A stretch of DNA of 64,000 nucleotides, from contig NZ_JADHZD010000018.1 in NCBI RefSeq assembly GCF_020102855.1, forward strand, positions 1 through 64,000, in the 5' to 3' direction. Positions 1-7,819 of this stretch are shown here, piece after piece. The stretch is from Nocardioides lacusdianchii. GTDB lineage: Bacteria > Actinomycetota > Actinomycetes > Propionibacteriales > Nocardioidaceae. Position 1 is the first letter of the stretch. Each line of letters starts with the position of its first letter. The position numbers and the translations under genes were made by a program. Below the pieces are notes generated by a model. The model saw only the letters and a list, made by a program, of their open reading frames with translations, was not told the DNA's origin and searched no databases.

Positions 1-1
1 A

Positions 2-83
2 CCGGGGCCTCCTATGCCTGTGGATAGGTCGAGCAGGCCACTCCTGCCCGACAACCCACGTACATGCATGTGAGAGGCCCCGG
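2..83. other. Cloverleaf-like inverted-repeat structure
   Basis: A perfect 10-bp inverted repeat (CCGGGGCCTC at 2-11 and GAGGCCCCGG at 74-83) encloses smaller self-complementary segments: CCTAT/ATAGG (11-28), GCAGG/CCTGC (33-47) and the palindrome ACATGCATGT (62-71). The whole could fold as a multibranch RNA. It has no tRNA hallmarks such as a T-loop consensus, and no RNA family is recognised. Chance pairing in GC-rich DNA cannot be excluded, and the gene upstream lies outside the window. Confidence 0.25.
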
Positions 84-151
84 CCCGCAACCCCCTCACG
101 CCGAGGCGGTCACGTCATACCGTCTGACCGGACCGGGCCCTGCCGCGGAGG

Positions 152-448
152 TCAGGCCAGACGCGCGAGCGCAGCCACCACGGCTGCGCCCACCACCACG
201 ACGAGGAACGGCGCTCGCAGCATCAGCGCGACGAAGGCGAAGCCGAGACCCAGCGCCCGTGCGTCGAGGGTGAGGGTGGGGCCGTCGGAGAAGGCCTGCA
301 CGGCGACCAGCGCCGCCAGCAGCGCCACCGGGATGAGGTCGGCCACCCGCTCGACGGTCGGGTGGGCAAGCACGCGCTCGGGGAGGGACAGCCCGGCCAG
401 CTTGAGCAGGTAGCAGCCGACGCCGGCCAGCAGGATCGCGGTCCACAT
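152..448 (-). CDS. azlD: AzlD-type branched-chain amino acid exporter small subunit
   Basis: A 98-residue protein with about three hydrophobic helices, the size and pattern of AzlD, the small partner of AzlC in exporters of branched-chain amino acids and their analogues. The ATG at 448 overlaps the TGA of the upstream azlC (TGATG), so the two are translationally coupled. A much longer reading frame on this strand continues upstream through azlC out of frame; the short start is preferred because it gives a family-length protein coupled to its partner. The substrate is inferred from the family. Confidence 0.85.
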   Translation of the reverse strand: MWTAILLAGVGCYLLKLAGLSLPERVLAHPTVERVADLIPVALLAALVAVQAFSDGPTLTLDARALGLGFAFVALMLRAPFLVVVVGAAVVAALARLA

Positions 449-1179
449 CACGGGTGCCCGCCCGCCACGTCGTCGGGCCCGGGGATCTCGGTGGGGTCCG
501 GGCGGCGTGCCAGCACGCCGACGAGCAGGGCGACGCCCCCGGCGGCCAGCACCGGAACGCCCGCGGGGCTGACTGGCACCATCGACAGCGCGGCGGCTGC
601 GGCCAGCACGCCGACGAGCACGTTGCGCCGGTCCTTGAGGCGGGGCCAGAGCAGCGCCAGGAAAGCCGCGGCGACGGCGGCGTCGAGACCGAAGGTCCGC
701 GGGTCGCCGACGGCCCCGCCGGCCAGGGCCCCCACCAGGGTGGCGAGGTTCCACAGGACGAACACGGCGATCCCGGTGGCGAGGAAGCCGAGCCGGGCCG
801 CGGGGGTGCCGTCGCGACCGACCGACATCGCCGTCGACTCGTCGATGAGGACGTGGGCGGCACCCGCGCGGCGCCAGCCCCGCAACTGCAGCAGCGGTGC
901 CATGCGGAGGCCGTAGAGCGTGTTGCGGGTGCCGAGGAGGAGCGCCGTCGCGGCGCCCGAGAGCGGGCTCCCGCCGGCGGCGACGACGCCGACCAGCGCG
1001 AACTGGCTGGCCCCGGTGAACATCAGCAGGGACAGCACGCACGTCTGGGCGACGGTGAGACCGGAGGCGACCGCGACGGCGCCGAACCCGAGCCCGTACG
1101 CACCGGTCGCCACCCCCACGGCGAGGCTGTCGCGGAGGATCCCCGATCGCTCGGCGGGATCCAGCACGGCGTCGCTCAC
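448..1179 (-). CDS. azlC: AzlC family ABC-unrelated amino acid exporter large subunit
   Basis: A 243-residue polytopic membrane protein of the AzlC family (LIV-E type). It starts MSDAVLDPAE, followed by a glycine-rich first membrane segment (GAYGLGFGAVAVASGL) and the family-typical stretch with DESTAMS in the middle of the protein. With AzlD it should form a complex exporting branched-chain amino acids or analogues. The two genes form a short minus-strand operon; no regulator of the AzlB/Lrp type is adjacent. The specific substrate cannot be read from the sequence. Confidence 0.88.
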   Translation of the reverse strand: MSDAVLDPAERSGILRDSLAVGVATGAYGLGFGAVAVASGLTVAQTCVLSLLMFTGASQFALVGVVAAGGSPLSGAATALLLGTRNTLYGLRMAPLLQLRGWRRAGAAHVLIDESTAMSVGRDGTPAARLGFLATGIAVFVLWNLATLVGALAGGAVGDPRTFGLDAAVAAAFLALLWPRLKDRRNVLVGVLAAAAALSMVPVSPAGVPVLAAGGVALLVGVLARRPDPTEIPGPDDVAGGHP

Positions 1180-1231
1180 GCCGGAAGGCTAGGACATGCC
1201 CGGCCGACGGTCCGCGTCGGCGGGGCGCCGG

Positions 1232-1459
1232 CTAGGGCTCGTGACGGCGTACGCGCACGGCCGGCCGTTGCCGCCGGTGGAAGTCGTGGACCAGCACGAA
1301 CGCCGCGGCGATGCCTGCACCGGCGCCGGCGACCAGGCCGACCCTGATGTTGAGCGGGATCTCCGGGACGGCGCCGACCCAGAAGCCGATCCCCATGCAG
1401 ACGAGGACCGCGGCGAGGACGAGTACCCACTTGTGGAGTGGTGGAAGCGGACCGAACAT
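1232..1459 (-). CDS. Small two-helix membrane protein, unknown function
   Basis: A 75-residue protein with two hydrophobic segments (about residues 10-30 and 38-58) and a basic C-terminal tail rich in Arg and His. No family is recognised. It stands alone on the minus strand between azlC and a GNAT gene. A Crp-like palindrome lies about 45 bp upstream of the start codon (1504-1517), which may control it. Coding is supported by clean membrane segments, actinobacterial codon use and a plausible promoter-side gap; function is unknown. Confidence 0.6.
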   Translation of the reverse strand: MFGPLPPLHKWVLVLAAVLVCMGIGFWVGAVPEIPLNIRVGLVAGAGAGIAAAFVLVHDFHRRQRPAVRVRRHEP

Positions 1460-1503
1460 GTCGAACCCCCGTGCTGGACCGGCGAGGTGGCCGGACCTCC
1501 ATA

Positions 1504-1517
1504 GTGACGGCCGTCAC
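1504..1517. promoter_or_regulatory. Crp-like palindromic operator
   Basis: GTGACGGCCGTCAC is a perfect 14-bp palindrome that fits the Crp-family pattern GTGA-N6-TCAC, with an extra flanking A on the right (TCACA). It lies upstream of the minus-strand gene starting at 1459 and downstream of the gene ending at 1567, so the 75-residue membrane protein is the likely target. Only the sequence match supports it. Confidence 0.4.
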
Positions 1518-1566
1518 ACGAAAAGCAAGACACCCAGGGGTGGATTCGGCGTGGCGGCGTGGTGGG

Positions 1567-2127
1567 TCAGGCGATCGCGGTGTGGAGCCGGACCTGCTTG
1601 ACCGTCGTCGTCCCGGTCCCGTCCAGGTCGAGCTCGCGGTGCGCGGAGTCGGCCGCCCAACCGGCGTCGGTGAAGAAAGTGCGCAGCCCGTCGTCGCCGG
1701 CGTTGACCCAGGTGACGGCCCGGGTGAACCGGTCCGCGGCCAGGGTGTCGACCGCAGCCTGCAGCAGCCGCGACCCGTGGCCCTTGGCCCGCTCGGCGGG
1801 GTCGAGGGTGACCTCGGCGAGCTCGCCGTCGGCGACCGGGTCGCAGTCGGGGTCGAGCGCGGGGGAGGTCAGCGTGAAGCCGACCACCCGGTTGCGCTCG
1901 AGGGCGACGAGCACGCGGTTGCGGGCGTCGGCAGGCCGGGCGAGCACCTGGCGCCACTGCGCCGACACGGCGTCGACGTCGGTCGGCAGCACCTCGGCCG
2001 GCAGCACGCCGGCGTAGAGCTCGGGCCACGCGCGCACCTGCACCGCGGCGATCGCCTCGGCGTCGTCGGCCCAGGCGATGCGCACGGAGACGTCGGCGGT
2101 CGGGCCGCCCGCGTGCGAGTGGCTCAT
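1567..2127 (-). CDS. GNAT family N-acetyltransferase
   Basis: A 186-residue GNAT protein. The fold is recognisable from VSVRIAWADDAEAIAAVQV at the N terminus, the central beta strands, the acetyl-CoA loop region (LDPAERAKGHGSRLL, a form of the Q/RxxGxG/A motif) and the terminal FTDAGW segment. It would transfer an acetyl group from acetyl-CoA to an amine on an unknown substrate. Its ATG overlaps the stop of the upstream DUF3043 gene (ends 2124), so the two are co-translated. Confidence 0.82.
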   Translation of the reverse strand: MSHSHAGGPTADVSVRIAWADDAEAIAAVQVRAWPELYAGVLPAEVLPTDVDAVSAQWRQVLARPADARNRVLVALERNRVVGFTLTSPALDPDCDPVADGELAEVTLDPAERAKGHGSRLLQAAVDTLAADRFTRAVTWVNAGDDGLRTFFTDAGWAADSAHRELDLDGTGTTTVKQVRLHTAIA

Positions 2128-2720
2128 CGGTAGTTCTCGGGCAGCTTCTCGCCGATCCGGACCTGGGCCTTGGGCAGGCGCAGGAACTTCATCTGCAGCG
2201 AGCGCATGGCGGCGTAGAGGGTGGAGCCCTTGGTGGACTCGTCCGGGAAGCGACGGGCGAGCTCGCGGCGCAGCCGGAAGCGCAGCATGACGATGTCGAC
2301 GATGATCACCAGGAGCGTCGTGAAGAGCACCGTGTTGCCGAGCTGGATCATGCCGCTGTTGCCGGAGTAGCCCAGCACCATCGACACGATGAGCAGCGGC
2401 ACCATCAGCTCGATGAAGGAGAATCGGGAGTCGACGAAGTCGCGGATGAAGCGGCGCACGGGTCCGCGGTCGCGGCTGGGCAGGTAGCGCTCGTCGCCGG
2501 TCTTCATCGCCTCGCGCATCTTGCGCGAGGTGTCGCCGCGGGCGGCGCGCTGCGCGGCCACCTGCTCCTTGCGGGTCCGGGGCACCTTGGCGCGGGCACG
2601 GGCAGCGGCCTCGGCCTCCTTGCGCGAGGGCGTCGGGCGGCCCTTGCCGCCCACCTTCTCGGGGGCGAGGGGGGTCTCCGGCTGGGACTGGGTACGTCGG
2701 AACACGCGTGCTGCCTTCAC
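2124..2720 (-). CDS. DUF3043 membrane protein
   Basis: A 198-residue protein matching the actinobacterial DUF3043 family: a long basic Lys/Arg/Ala-rich N-terminal region (residues 1-90), the segment AMKTGDERYLPSRDRGPVRR, two membrane helices (about 105-155) and a C-terminal tail with MRSLQMKFLRLPKAQVR. The function of the family is not established. It is divergent from the Psp operon across a 135-bp gap and overlaps the downstream GNAT gene by 4 bp. Confidence 0.82.
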   Translation of the reverse strand: MKAARVFRRTQSQPETPLAPEKVGGKGRPTPSRKEAEAAARARAKVPRTRKEQVAAQRAARGDTSRKMREAMKTGDERYLPSRDRGPVRRFIRDFVDSRFSFIELMVPLLIVSMVLGYSGNSGMIQLGNTVLFTTLLVIIVDIVMLRFRLRRELARRFPDESTKGSTLYAAMRSLQMKFLRLPKAQVRIGEKLPENYR

Positions 2721-2855
2721 TGGATCGGATGCTCCCCCCAGCCTATCGCCGTACGCCCGCGCGGACGCGGTCGCCGGATGTCCTACCTCCGGCTTGGGTT
2801 TGGTCCTAGGGTGAGAGGGACGACCCAGCCGTACCGAGAGAGGGTTTCCACCCCG

Positions 2856-3659
2856 ATGAGTCTCATGAAGCGCATCAGCCTGATCTTCCGCTCCAAGGCC
2901 AACACGGCCCTGGACAAGGCGGAGGACCCCCGCGAGACCCTCGACTACAGCTACCAGCGCCAGCTCGAGCTGCTCTCGAAGGTCCGGCGAGGCGTCGCGG
3001 ACGTCGCCACCAGCCGCAAGCGCGTCGAGCTGCAGGTCAACCAGCTCGAGCAGCAGGCCGCCAAGCTCCAGGGCCAGGCCGAGAAGGCCATCGGCGCCGG
3101 TCGCGAGGACCTCGCGCGCGAGGCGCTGACCCGCAAGTCGGGCCTGGCGTCGCAGATCACCGCGCTCAAGGAGCAGCAGGCCACGCTCCAGGGCGAGGAG
3201 GAGAAGCTCGTCCTGGCCCAGCAGCGGCTGCAGGCCAAGGTCGAGGCCTTCCGCACCCGCAAGGAGACCATCAAGGCCACCTACACCGCCGCCGAGGCGC
3301 AGACGCGCATCGGCGAGGCGATGTCGGGCATCGGCGAGGAGATGGGCGACGTGGGCCTGGCGATCCAGCGCGCCGAGGACAAGACCGCGCAGATGCAGGC
3401 TCGTGGCCAGGCGATCGACGAGCTGATCGCCTCCGGCGCGCTCGACGACGCCTCGCAGCTCAACGCCGGCGACGACATCTCCCGCGAGCTCGACGCGCTG
3501 AGCTCCGGCTCCGACGTCGAGTCCGAGCTGGCCCGGCTCAAGGCGAGCAGCGCCCCGCCGCAGGCGATCGAGGCCTCCGACGGGGGCGGCGACATCCTCG
3601 CGGGCGAGCCGGAGGCCGTGAAGGCCGACGGCGAGTCGACCGAGGGCGGTCGGGCATGA
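2856..3659 (+). CDS. pspA: PspA/IM30 phage-shock protein
   Basis: A 267-residue member of the PspA/Vipp1/IM30 (ESCRT-III-like) family. It is almost wholly helical coiled coil: the short amphipathic N-terminal helix MSLMKRISLIFRSKANTALD, then long Gln/Glu/Ala-rich helices to about residue 220 and an acidic tail. PspA assembles on stressed membranes and limits proton leak. The ATG at 2856 is chosen over an in-frame upstream codon at 2778 because it gives the family N terminus and is preceded by a GAGAGAGG Shine-Dalgarno. It leads the pspA-pspAA-htpX-pspAB operon. Confidence 0.93.
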   Translation: MSLMKRISLIFRSKANTALDKAEDPRETLDYSYQRQLELLSKVRRGVADVATSRKRVELQVNQLEQQAAKLQGQAEKAIGAGREDLAREALTRKSGLASQITALKEQQATLQGEEEKLVLAQQRLQAKVEAFRTRKETIKATYTAAEAQTRIGEAMSGIGEEMGDVGLAIQRAEDKTAQMQARGQAIDELIASGALDDASQLNAGDDISRELDALSSGSDVESELARLKASSAPPQAIEASDGGGDILAGEPEAVKADGESTEGGRA

Positions 3660-3934
3660 TCGTCCGCATCCTCGGCGAGGGTCAGTACGACCTCGACGAC
3701 CACGCCCTCGACGCCCTCAACGGCCTCGACAACCAGATCGAGCAGGCCATCGAGTCCGGCGACGAGGCGATGTTCCGCACCGCGCTCCAGGGACTCCTGT
3801 CGGCGGTCCGGTCCAGTGGCACGCACCACGAGCTGGACTCCCTCGACGAGTCCGACCTCATCCTGCCGCCACCCGACGCCACCATCGACGAGGTCCGCGA
3901 GCTCCTGGGTGACGACGGCCTGATCCCCGGCTGA
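3656..3934 (+). CDS. pspAA: PspAA domain protein (Psp partner)
   Basis: A 92-residue stand-alone PspAA-domain protein starting MIVRILGEGQY, the usual partner of PspA in actinobacteria. It has an N-terminal beta-rich core with ALNGLDNQIEQAIE and an acidic C-terminal half. The ATGA overlap with the pspA stop shows tight coupling. It is thought to act with PspA in envelope-stress signalling, but its biochemical role is unknown. Only the family assignment and operon position support the call. Confidence 0.88.
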   Translation: MIVRILGEGQYDLDDHALDALNGLDNQIEQAIESGDEAMFRTALQGLLSAVRSSGTHHELDSLDESDLILPPPDATIDEVRELLGDDGLIPG

Positions 3935-3944
3935 CCGGTCCTCG

Positions 3945-4853
3945 ATGGCCTCGTCGCGCTTCATCAAGGACTCCGGGCTGACCGTCCGGATGACCCTCAC
4001 CCTCTTCCTGCTCGGTGCGCTCTACGTCGGTCTCGTCGTCGCCGTCATCGCCTTCGTCCGCAGCCCGGGCGGAGCGGTCGCGGTCGCGCTCATCGCGGTG
4101 GGCATGGCGTTCTGGCAGTGGTGGAGCTCGGACAAGGTCGCCATGCGAGCCATGCGGGCCCGCGAGGTGTCGCCCGAGGAGGCGCCGGAGCTGCACGGGA
4201 TGATCGACCGGCTCTGCGCCCTGGCCGACATGCCCAAGCCGCGCGTGGGTGTGGCCGACATGGCCGTCCCGAACGCGTTCGCCACCGGTCGCTCGCCCGA
4301 GCGGTCGGTCGTGTGCGTCACGACCGGGATCCTGCAGACCCTGGACGCCGAGGAGCTCGAGGCGGTCCTGGCGCACGAGCTGAGCCACGTGGCGCACCGC
4401 GACGTGCTCGTGATGACCGTGGCGTCGTCGGCCGGCATCGCCGCCGGCCTGCTGCTGCGCTTCGCCCAGTTCGGCGGCATGGGCCGCTCGCGCAACAACA
4501 ACAGCGCGCTGCCGGCCGTGCTGATCGCCGTCGTGGTCGCCCTCGTGGTCTACGCGGTCAGCTTCCTGTCGCTGCGGTTGCTCTCGCGCTACCGCGAGCT
4601 GAGTGCCGACCGGGCCGGCGCCTACCTGACGCTCAAGCCCGCCGCCCTCGCGTCGGCCCTGCAGAAGATCAGCGGCGAGGTCGCCGCCATCCCCACCCGT
4701 GACCTGCGGGCCGCCAGCGCGGCCAGCGCCCTGTGCATCGTCCCGGCGCTGAGCGGCGGCCTCAGCGGCCTGATGGCCACCCACCCGCCGCTCGAGCGCC
4801 GGCTGTCCCAGCTGGCGCGGATCCAGACCGAGCTCAGCCGGCCGGCGGGCTGA
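3945..4853 (+). CDS. htpX: HtpX-like membrane zinc metalloprotease
   Basis: A 302-residue M48 peptidase. Two N-terminal membrane helices (about 15-60) precede the cytoplasmic catalytic region with the zinc motif HELSHVAHRD, followed by further helices and the third zinc ligand in YRELSADRAGA. HtpX degrades damaged membrane proteins. Its position 10 bp after pspAA and just before pspAB fits the known actinobacterial Psp arrangement, so a role in envelope quality control is likely. All catalytic residues are visible. Confidence 0.92.
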   Translation: MASSRFIKDSGLTVRMTLTLFLLGALYVGLVVAVIAFVRSPGGAVAVALIAVGMAFWQWWSSDKVAMRAMRAREVSPEEAPELHGMIDRLCALADMPKPRVGVADMAVPNAFATGRSPERSVVCVTTGILQTLDAEELEAVLAHELSHVAHRDVLVMTVASSAGIAAGLLLRFAQFGGMGRSRNNNSALPAVLIAVVVALVVYAVSFLSLRLLSRYRELSADRAGAYLTLKPAALASALQKISGEVAAIPTRDLRAASAASALCIVPALSGGLSGLMATHPPLERRLSQLARIQTELSRPAG

Positions 4854-4859
4854 GGGCCG

Positions 4860-5432
4860 ATGGGTCTGTGGGAGGCGATGCGCGCGAGGACGCAGCCGAA
4901 ACGCAACAACCTCGATGCGCTGTTCCTCGTGCCGAGCGCCGCGATCACGCTCCAGACGGCGCTGGGCTTCGAGCCGACGGGCTCCGGCTCGGTCTGCCAC
5001 CGCTCGGCCGCGGGCGCGGCGTTCGCGCAGACCCAGCAGGACGTGGTGGCGCTGCTGCGCGACGACGCCGAGGCGCCACAGGTGAGCGTGAGCCAGGACG
5101 ACTATGGCTTCACCTGGCTCGTGGTGACGGGCGACCCGGGCGACATGTCGGGCCTCTGCACCGACCTCCACGCCGTCAACACCACCCTGGAGCTCAACGG
5201 CTTCGACAGCGGCCTGCTCTGCTCGATGGTCCCCTTCGCCAACGCCTCCGGCCAGCGCTTCGGGCTCACCTACCTCTACAAGCAGGGCACCTTCTACCCG
5301 TTCTCACCGAGCGGCCCCCAGTCGCGTGACACCCTGCTGGAGCTGTCCGTGCGCGACCTGCTCGCCGACGAGCTGCCGATGGAGCCGGACCTGCAGCGCT
5401 GGCTCGCCGTGTGGAAGGCGCCGGGGCTGTGA
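4860..5432 (+). CDS. pspAB: PspAB domain protein
   Basis: A 190-residue soluble protein of the PspAB type, starting MGLWEAMRARTQPKRNNLDA and containing the conserved LFLVPSAAITLQ stretch and a C-terminal LYKQGTFYPF segment. PspAB genes occur next to pspA, pspAA and htpX in actinobacteria; the function is unproven but is assumed to belong to the stress complex. The start is 7 bp after htpX, and its TGA overlaps the GTG of the downstream histidine kinase, so the kinase belongs to the same transcript. Confidence 0.85.
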   Translation: MGLWEAMRARTQPKRNNLDALFLVPSAAITLQTALGFEPTGSGSVCHRSAAGAAFAQTQQDVVALLRDDAEAPQVSVSQDDYGFTWLVVTGDPGDMSGLCTDLHAVNTTLELNGFDSGLLCSMVPFANASGQRFGLTYLYKQGTFYPFSPSGPQSRDTLLELSVRDLLADELPMEPDLQRWLAVWKAPGL

Positions 5433-6613
5433 CGGCGCGCAGCGACACCGACGCGCGCCGCGAGCGGGTGCTGGCGGCGTACGACGCCCTCGACCGCCCG
5501 CCGCGCCGCGAGCTCGACGCGCTGGTGGAGCTGGCGGCCCGGGTGGCCGGGGTGCCCTTCGCCGCTGTCAACCTCTTCACCGCCGACACCCAGCACCAGG
5601 TCGCCACGACCGGTTTCGAGGGCACGGACTCCGCCCGCGAGGACGCGTTGTGCCGCGTGGTGGTGGAGTCCGGCCAGCCCATCATGCTCGAGGACGCGAG
5701 GAGCGATCGCCGGTTCGCTGACAGCCCGTGGACCACGGGCGAGGTCGGCGACGTGAAGTTCTACGGCTCCCACCCGCTGACCACGCCGTCCGGTGTCGTC
5801 ATCGGCACGCTCTGCGTCTTCGACAGCGCGACCCACGCGGTGGACGACGAGGCCGCCCGCGGCCTCGCCCAGCTCGCCGACCGCGTCGTCGACGTGCTGG
5901 AGCTCGAGCTCGCCTCGCGACGCCTGCGGGAGGTCAACGCTCGCCTGGCCACCTCCAACGAGCGCCTCGCGCACTTCGCAGGCCAGGTCAGCCACGACCT
6001 GAAGAACCCGCTCACCTCGATCTCGCTGTCCCTGGAGAGCCTCGAGCTCGAGGTGACCGACCCCTACCAGGTGGACACCGTCGCCCGTGCCCGCCGGGGC
6101 GTGGAGCGGATGACGGAGATGATCGGCGGCCTGCTGGACTTCGCAGCGCAGGGCGCCGCACCCGGGGACGACCTCGTCGACCTAGGGGAGGAGCTCGACG
6201 CGGCGCTCGACGACCTCGCCGGCCGGGTCGGTCGCGTGCACGTCGCCGTGGGCTCCCTCCCGACGGTGCGTGGCGACGGCCCGCAGCTGCGATCGGTGCT
6301 GATGAACCTCGTCGACAACGCGGCGAAGTTCAGCCCCGCCGGCGCAGCGCCGGACATCGAGGTGGACGCCCGCGCGCTGGACAAGCACCACCGCATCGAG
6401 GTGCGCGACCGCGGACGCGGCATCCCCCCCGACCAGCACGAGCGGATCTTCGCGCCGCTCGCCCGTCTCGACAAGACCGTCGACGGCTCGGGGATCGGGC
6501 TGGCCACCTGCCGCCGCATCGTCGAGGCCCACGGCGGGTCCATGGGGGTCGAGGACCGCTCCGGGGGCGGGGCGGTCTTCTGGTTCGAGCTGCCCGCGCC
6601 GGACCGCGCCTAG
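5429..6613 (+). CDS. GAF-domain sensor histidine kinase, coupled to psp operon
   Basis: A 394-residue soluble kinase: a GAF domain (about 20-165), a short linker, a HisKA dimerisation helix with the phospho-acceptor His at about residue 189 (QVSHDLKNPL) and an HATPase_c domain with N box LMNLVDNAAKFS, G1 DRGRGIP and G2 GSGIGLA. No membrane segment is present. The GTG at 5429 overlaps the pspAB stop (GTGA) and is preferred to an ATG at 5411 inside pspAB. No response regulator is nearby, so it is an orphan. It is convergent with the next gene, overlapping by 4 bp. Confidence 0.85.
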   Translation: MTARSDTDARRERVLAAYDALDRPPRRELDALVELAARVAGVPFAAVNLFTADTQHQVATTGFEGTDSAREDALCRVVVESGQPIMLEDARSDRRFADSPWTTGEVGDVKFYGSHPLTTPSGVVIGTLCVFDSATHAVDDEAARGLAQLADRVVDVLELELASRRLREVNARLATSNERLAHFAGQVSHDLKNPLTSISLSLESLELEVTDPYQVDTVARARRGVERMTEMIGGLLDFAAQGAAPGDDLVDLGEELDAALDDLAGRVGRVHVAVGSLPTVRGDGPQLRSVLMNLVDNAAKFSPAGAAPDIEVDARALDKHHRIEVRDRGRGIPPDQHERIFAPLARLDKTVDGSGIGLATCRRIVEAHGGSMGVEDRSGGGAVFWFELPAPDRA

Positions 6614-7806
6614 GCCGTCAGCGAGAGCCGGGCCTGCTTCATCTGCGGAGAGGAGTAGACGGTGCCCACCACGGTGCCGTCGAGCCACCGCGTCAGCCGG
6701 TCGGCCTCCCGCTCCAGCGCGACCAGGCCCGCTGGTTCGACGTCCTCGAGCAGCGAGAGGCGTACGGCTCCGGAGTCGTCCTGCACCCAGCACCCCACGA
6801 CCCGGCCGTCCCACCACGCGGTGGTGCCGGCGTTGCCGTTGGTGTCGAAGAGACGCTTCCCGTGGACGGGGTCGAGGTAGAAGTCGCGCGACTTCCAGCC
6901 CATCACGGTCGGGTCGAGCGTCGGCAGCAGCGCGGCCCACGGCTCCACGGGAGGAGTGTCGGCGGTGTCGTGGGGCAGCACCCAGCCGGTCGTCGCGTCG
7001 TCGAGGACGACCTCCACGGCACCGACCTCGGCGAGCGCCCGGGTCACGGCGGTCTTGGTCGACCCGAGCCACCACTGGATGTCGGCTGCGGTGCCGGGGC
7101 CGAAGGTGGCCAGCCAGCGGCGGACCAGCTCGGCGTAGCCGGTGGCCTCGTCCCACGGCTCCTGCGCCTCGCCGAGCCACTCCTCGGCGGTGGCCCAGGT
7201 CGGCTTGTTGACCCGCCAGTGCCCGGCGTTGCGACCGCGGAACGCGGCAGCGGTCAGGCCGAGGTGGGTCAGCACCCAGGGGGCGACGGGCACGGGCCGG
7301 TCGTACGGCTTGTCGGTGTCGCCGCCGACGGAGCCAGCCAGCTCGGGCACCTGGGCGCGGAGCTCGGCCGTGGTCGCGGGGCCGTCGGCGAGCCTGGCGA
7401 GGGTGGCGGCGCGCGCGGCGTCGAGCCAGGCGGCGCCATCGTCGGCGAGCCCGGCTCCCTCGACCATCTTGGCGACCCGCTTGCGTTCCGCCGTCGCGAC
7501 ACGCGCCGACGCGCTTCCCCACGCCGCGGGCAGGAGGTCGCGGGGGAAGACGAAGAGCGTGCGCCGCATGGCCAGCTGCTTGACGATGCTGCGCTGGTCG
7601 TAGAGCGCGTGGTCGACGTCGTCGACGTCGAGACCCTCGGACCGGGCGGCGACGGCGAGGTGCACCGTCGCGGCCTCGGTCGCGTGCAGCACGGTCATCG
7701 CCCGGGTCACCGCCTCGACGCTGCCGAGACGGTGGGCGGGCGCCACGGCCTGGCGTACGGCGATCCGGCGACGACGCTCGGCGTGGCTGATCCTCGGCAG
7801 GGCCAT
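6610..7806 (-). CDS. Winged-helix DNA-binding protein (HTH_42, AlkZ-related)
   Basis: A 398-residue protein of the winged-helix family that includes DNA glycosylases AlkZ and YcaQ/AlkX (HTH_42). Family features include an N-terminal helical region with LGSVEAVTRAMTVLHATEAA, the segment DHALYDQRSIVKQLAMRRTLFVFP, tandem winged-helix units and a C-terminal beta region with GRVVGCWVQDDSG. Glycosylase activity against alkylated or cross-linked DNA is possible but not shown by the sequence. It lies 13 bp downstream of nadA on the same strand, probably in one transcript. Confidence 0.78.
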   Translation of the reverse strand: MALPRISHAERRRRIAVRQAVAPAHRLGSVEAVTRAMTVLHATEAATVHLAVAARSEGLDVDDVDHALYDQRSIVKQLAMRRTLFVFPRDLLPAAWGSASARVATAERKRVAKMVEGAGLADDGAAWLDAARAATLARLADGPATTAELRAQVPELAGSVGGDTDKPYDRPVPVAPWVLTHLGLTAAAFRGRNAGHWRVNKPTWATAEEWLGEAQEPWDEATGYAELVRRWLATFGPGTAADIQWWLGSTKTAVTRALAEVGAVEVVLDDATTGWVLPHDTADTPPVEPWAALLPTLDPTVMGWKSRDFYLDPVHGKRLFDTNGNAGTTAWWDGRVVGCWVQDDSGAVRLSLLEDVEPAGLVALEREADRLTRWLDGTVVGTVYSSPQMKQARLSLTA

Positions 7807-7819
7807 CGACGGCGGTGGC

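Noticed and set aside
20..28. DnaA box / replication origin
   Set aside because: TGTGGATAG resembles a DnaA box by 8 of 9, but there is a single copy and no dnaA, dnaN or AT-rich stretch nearby.
2778..2855. Longer PspA start
   Set aside because: The extra 26 residues are Arg/Gly-rich and lie in the promoter region; the ATG at 2856 gives the family N terminus.
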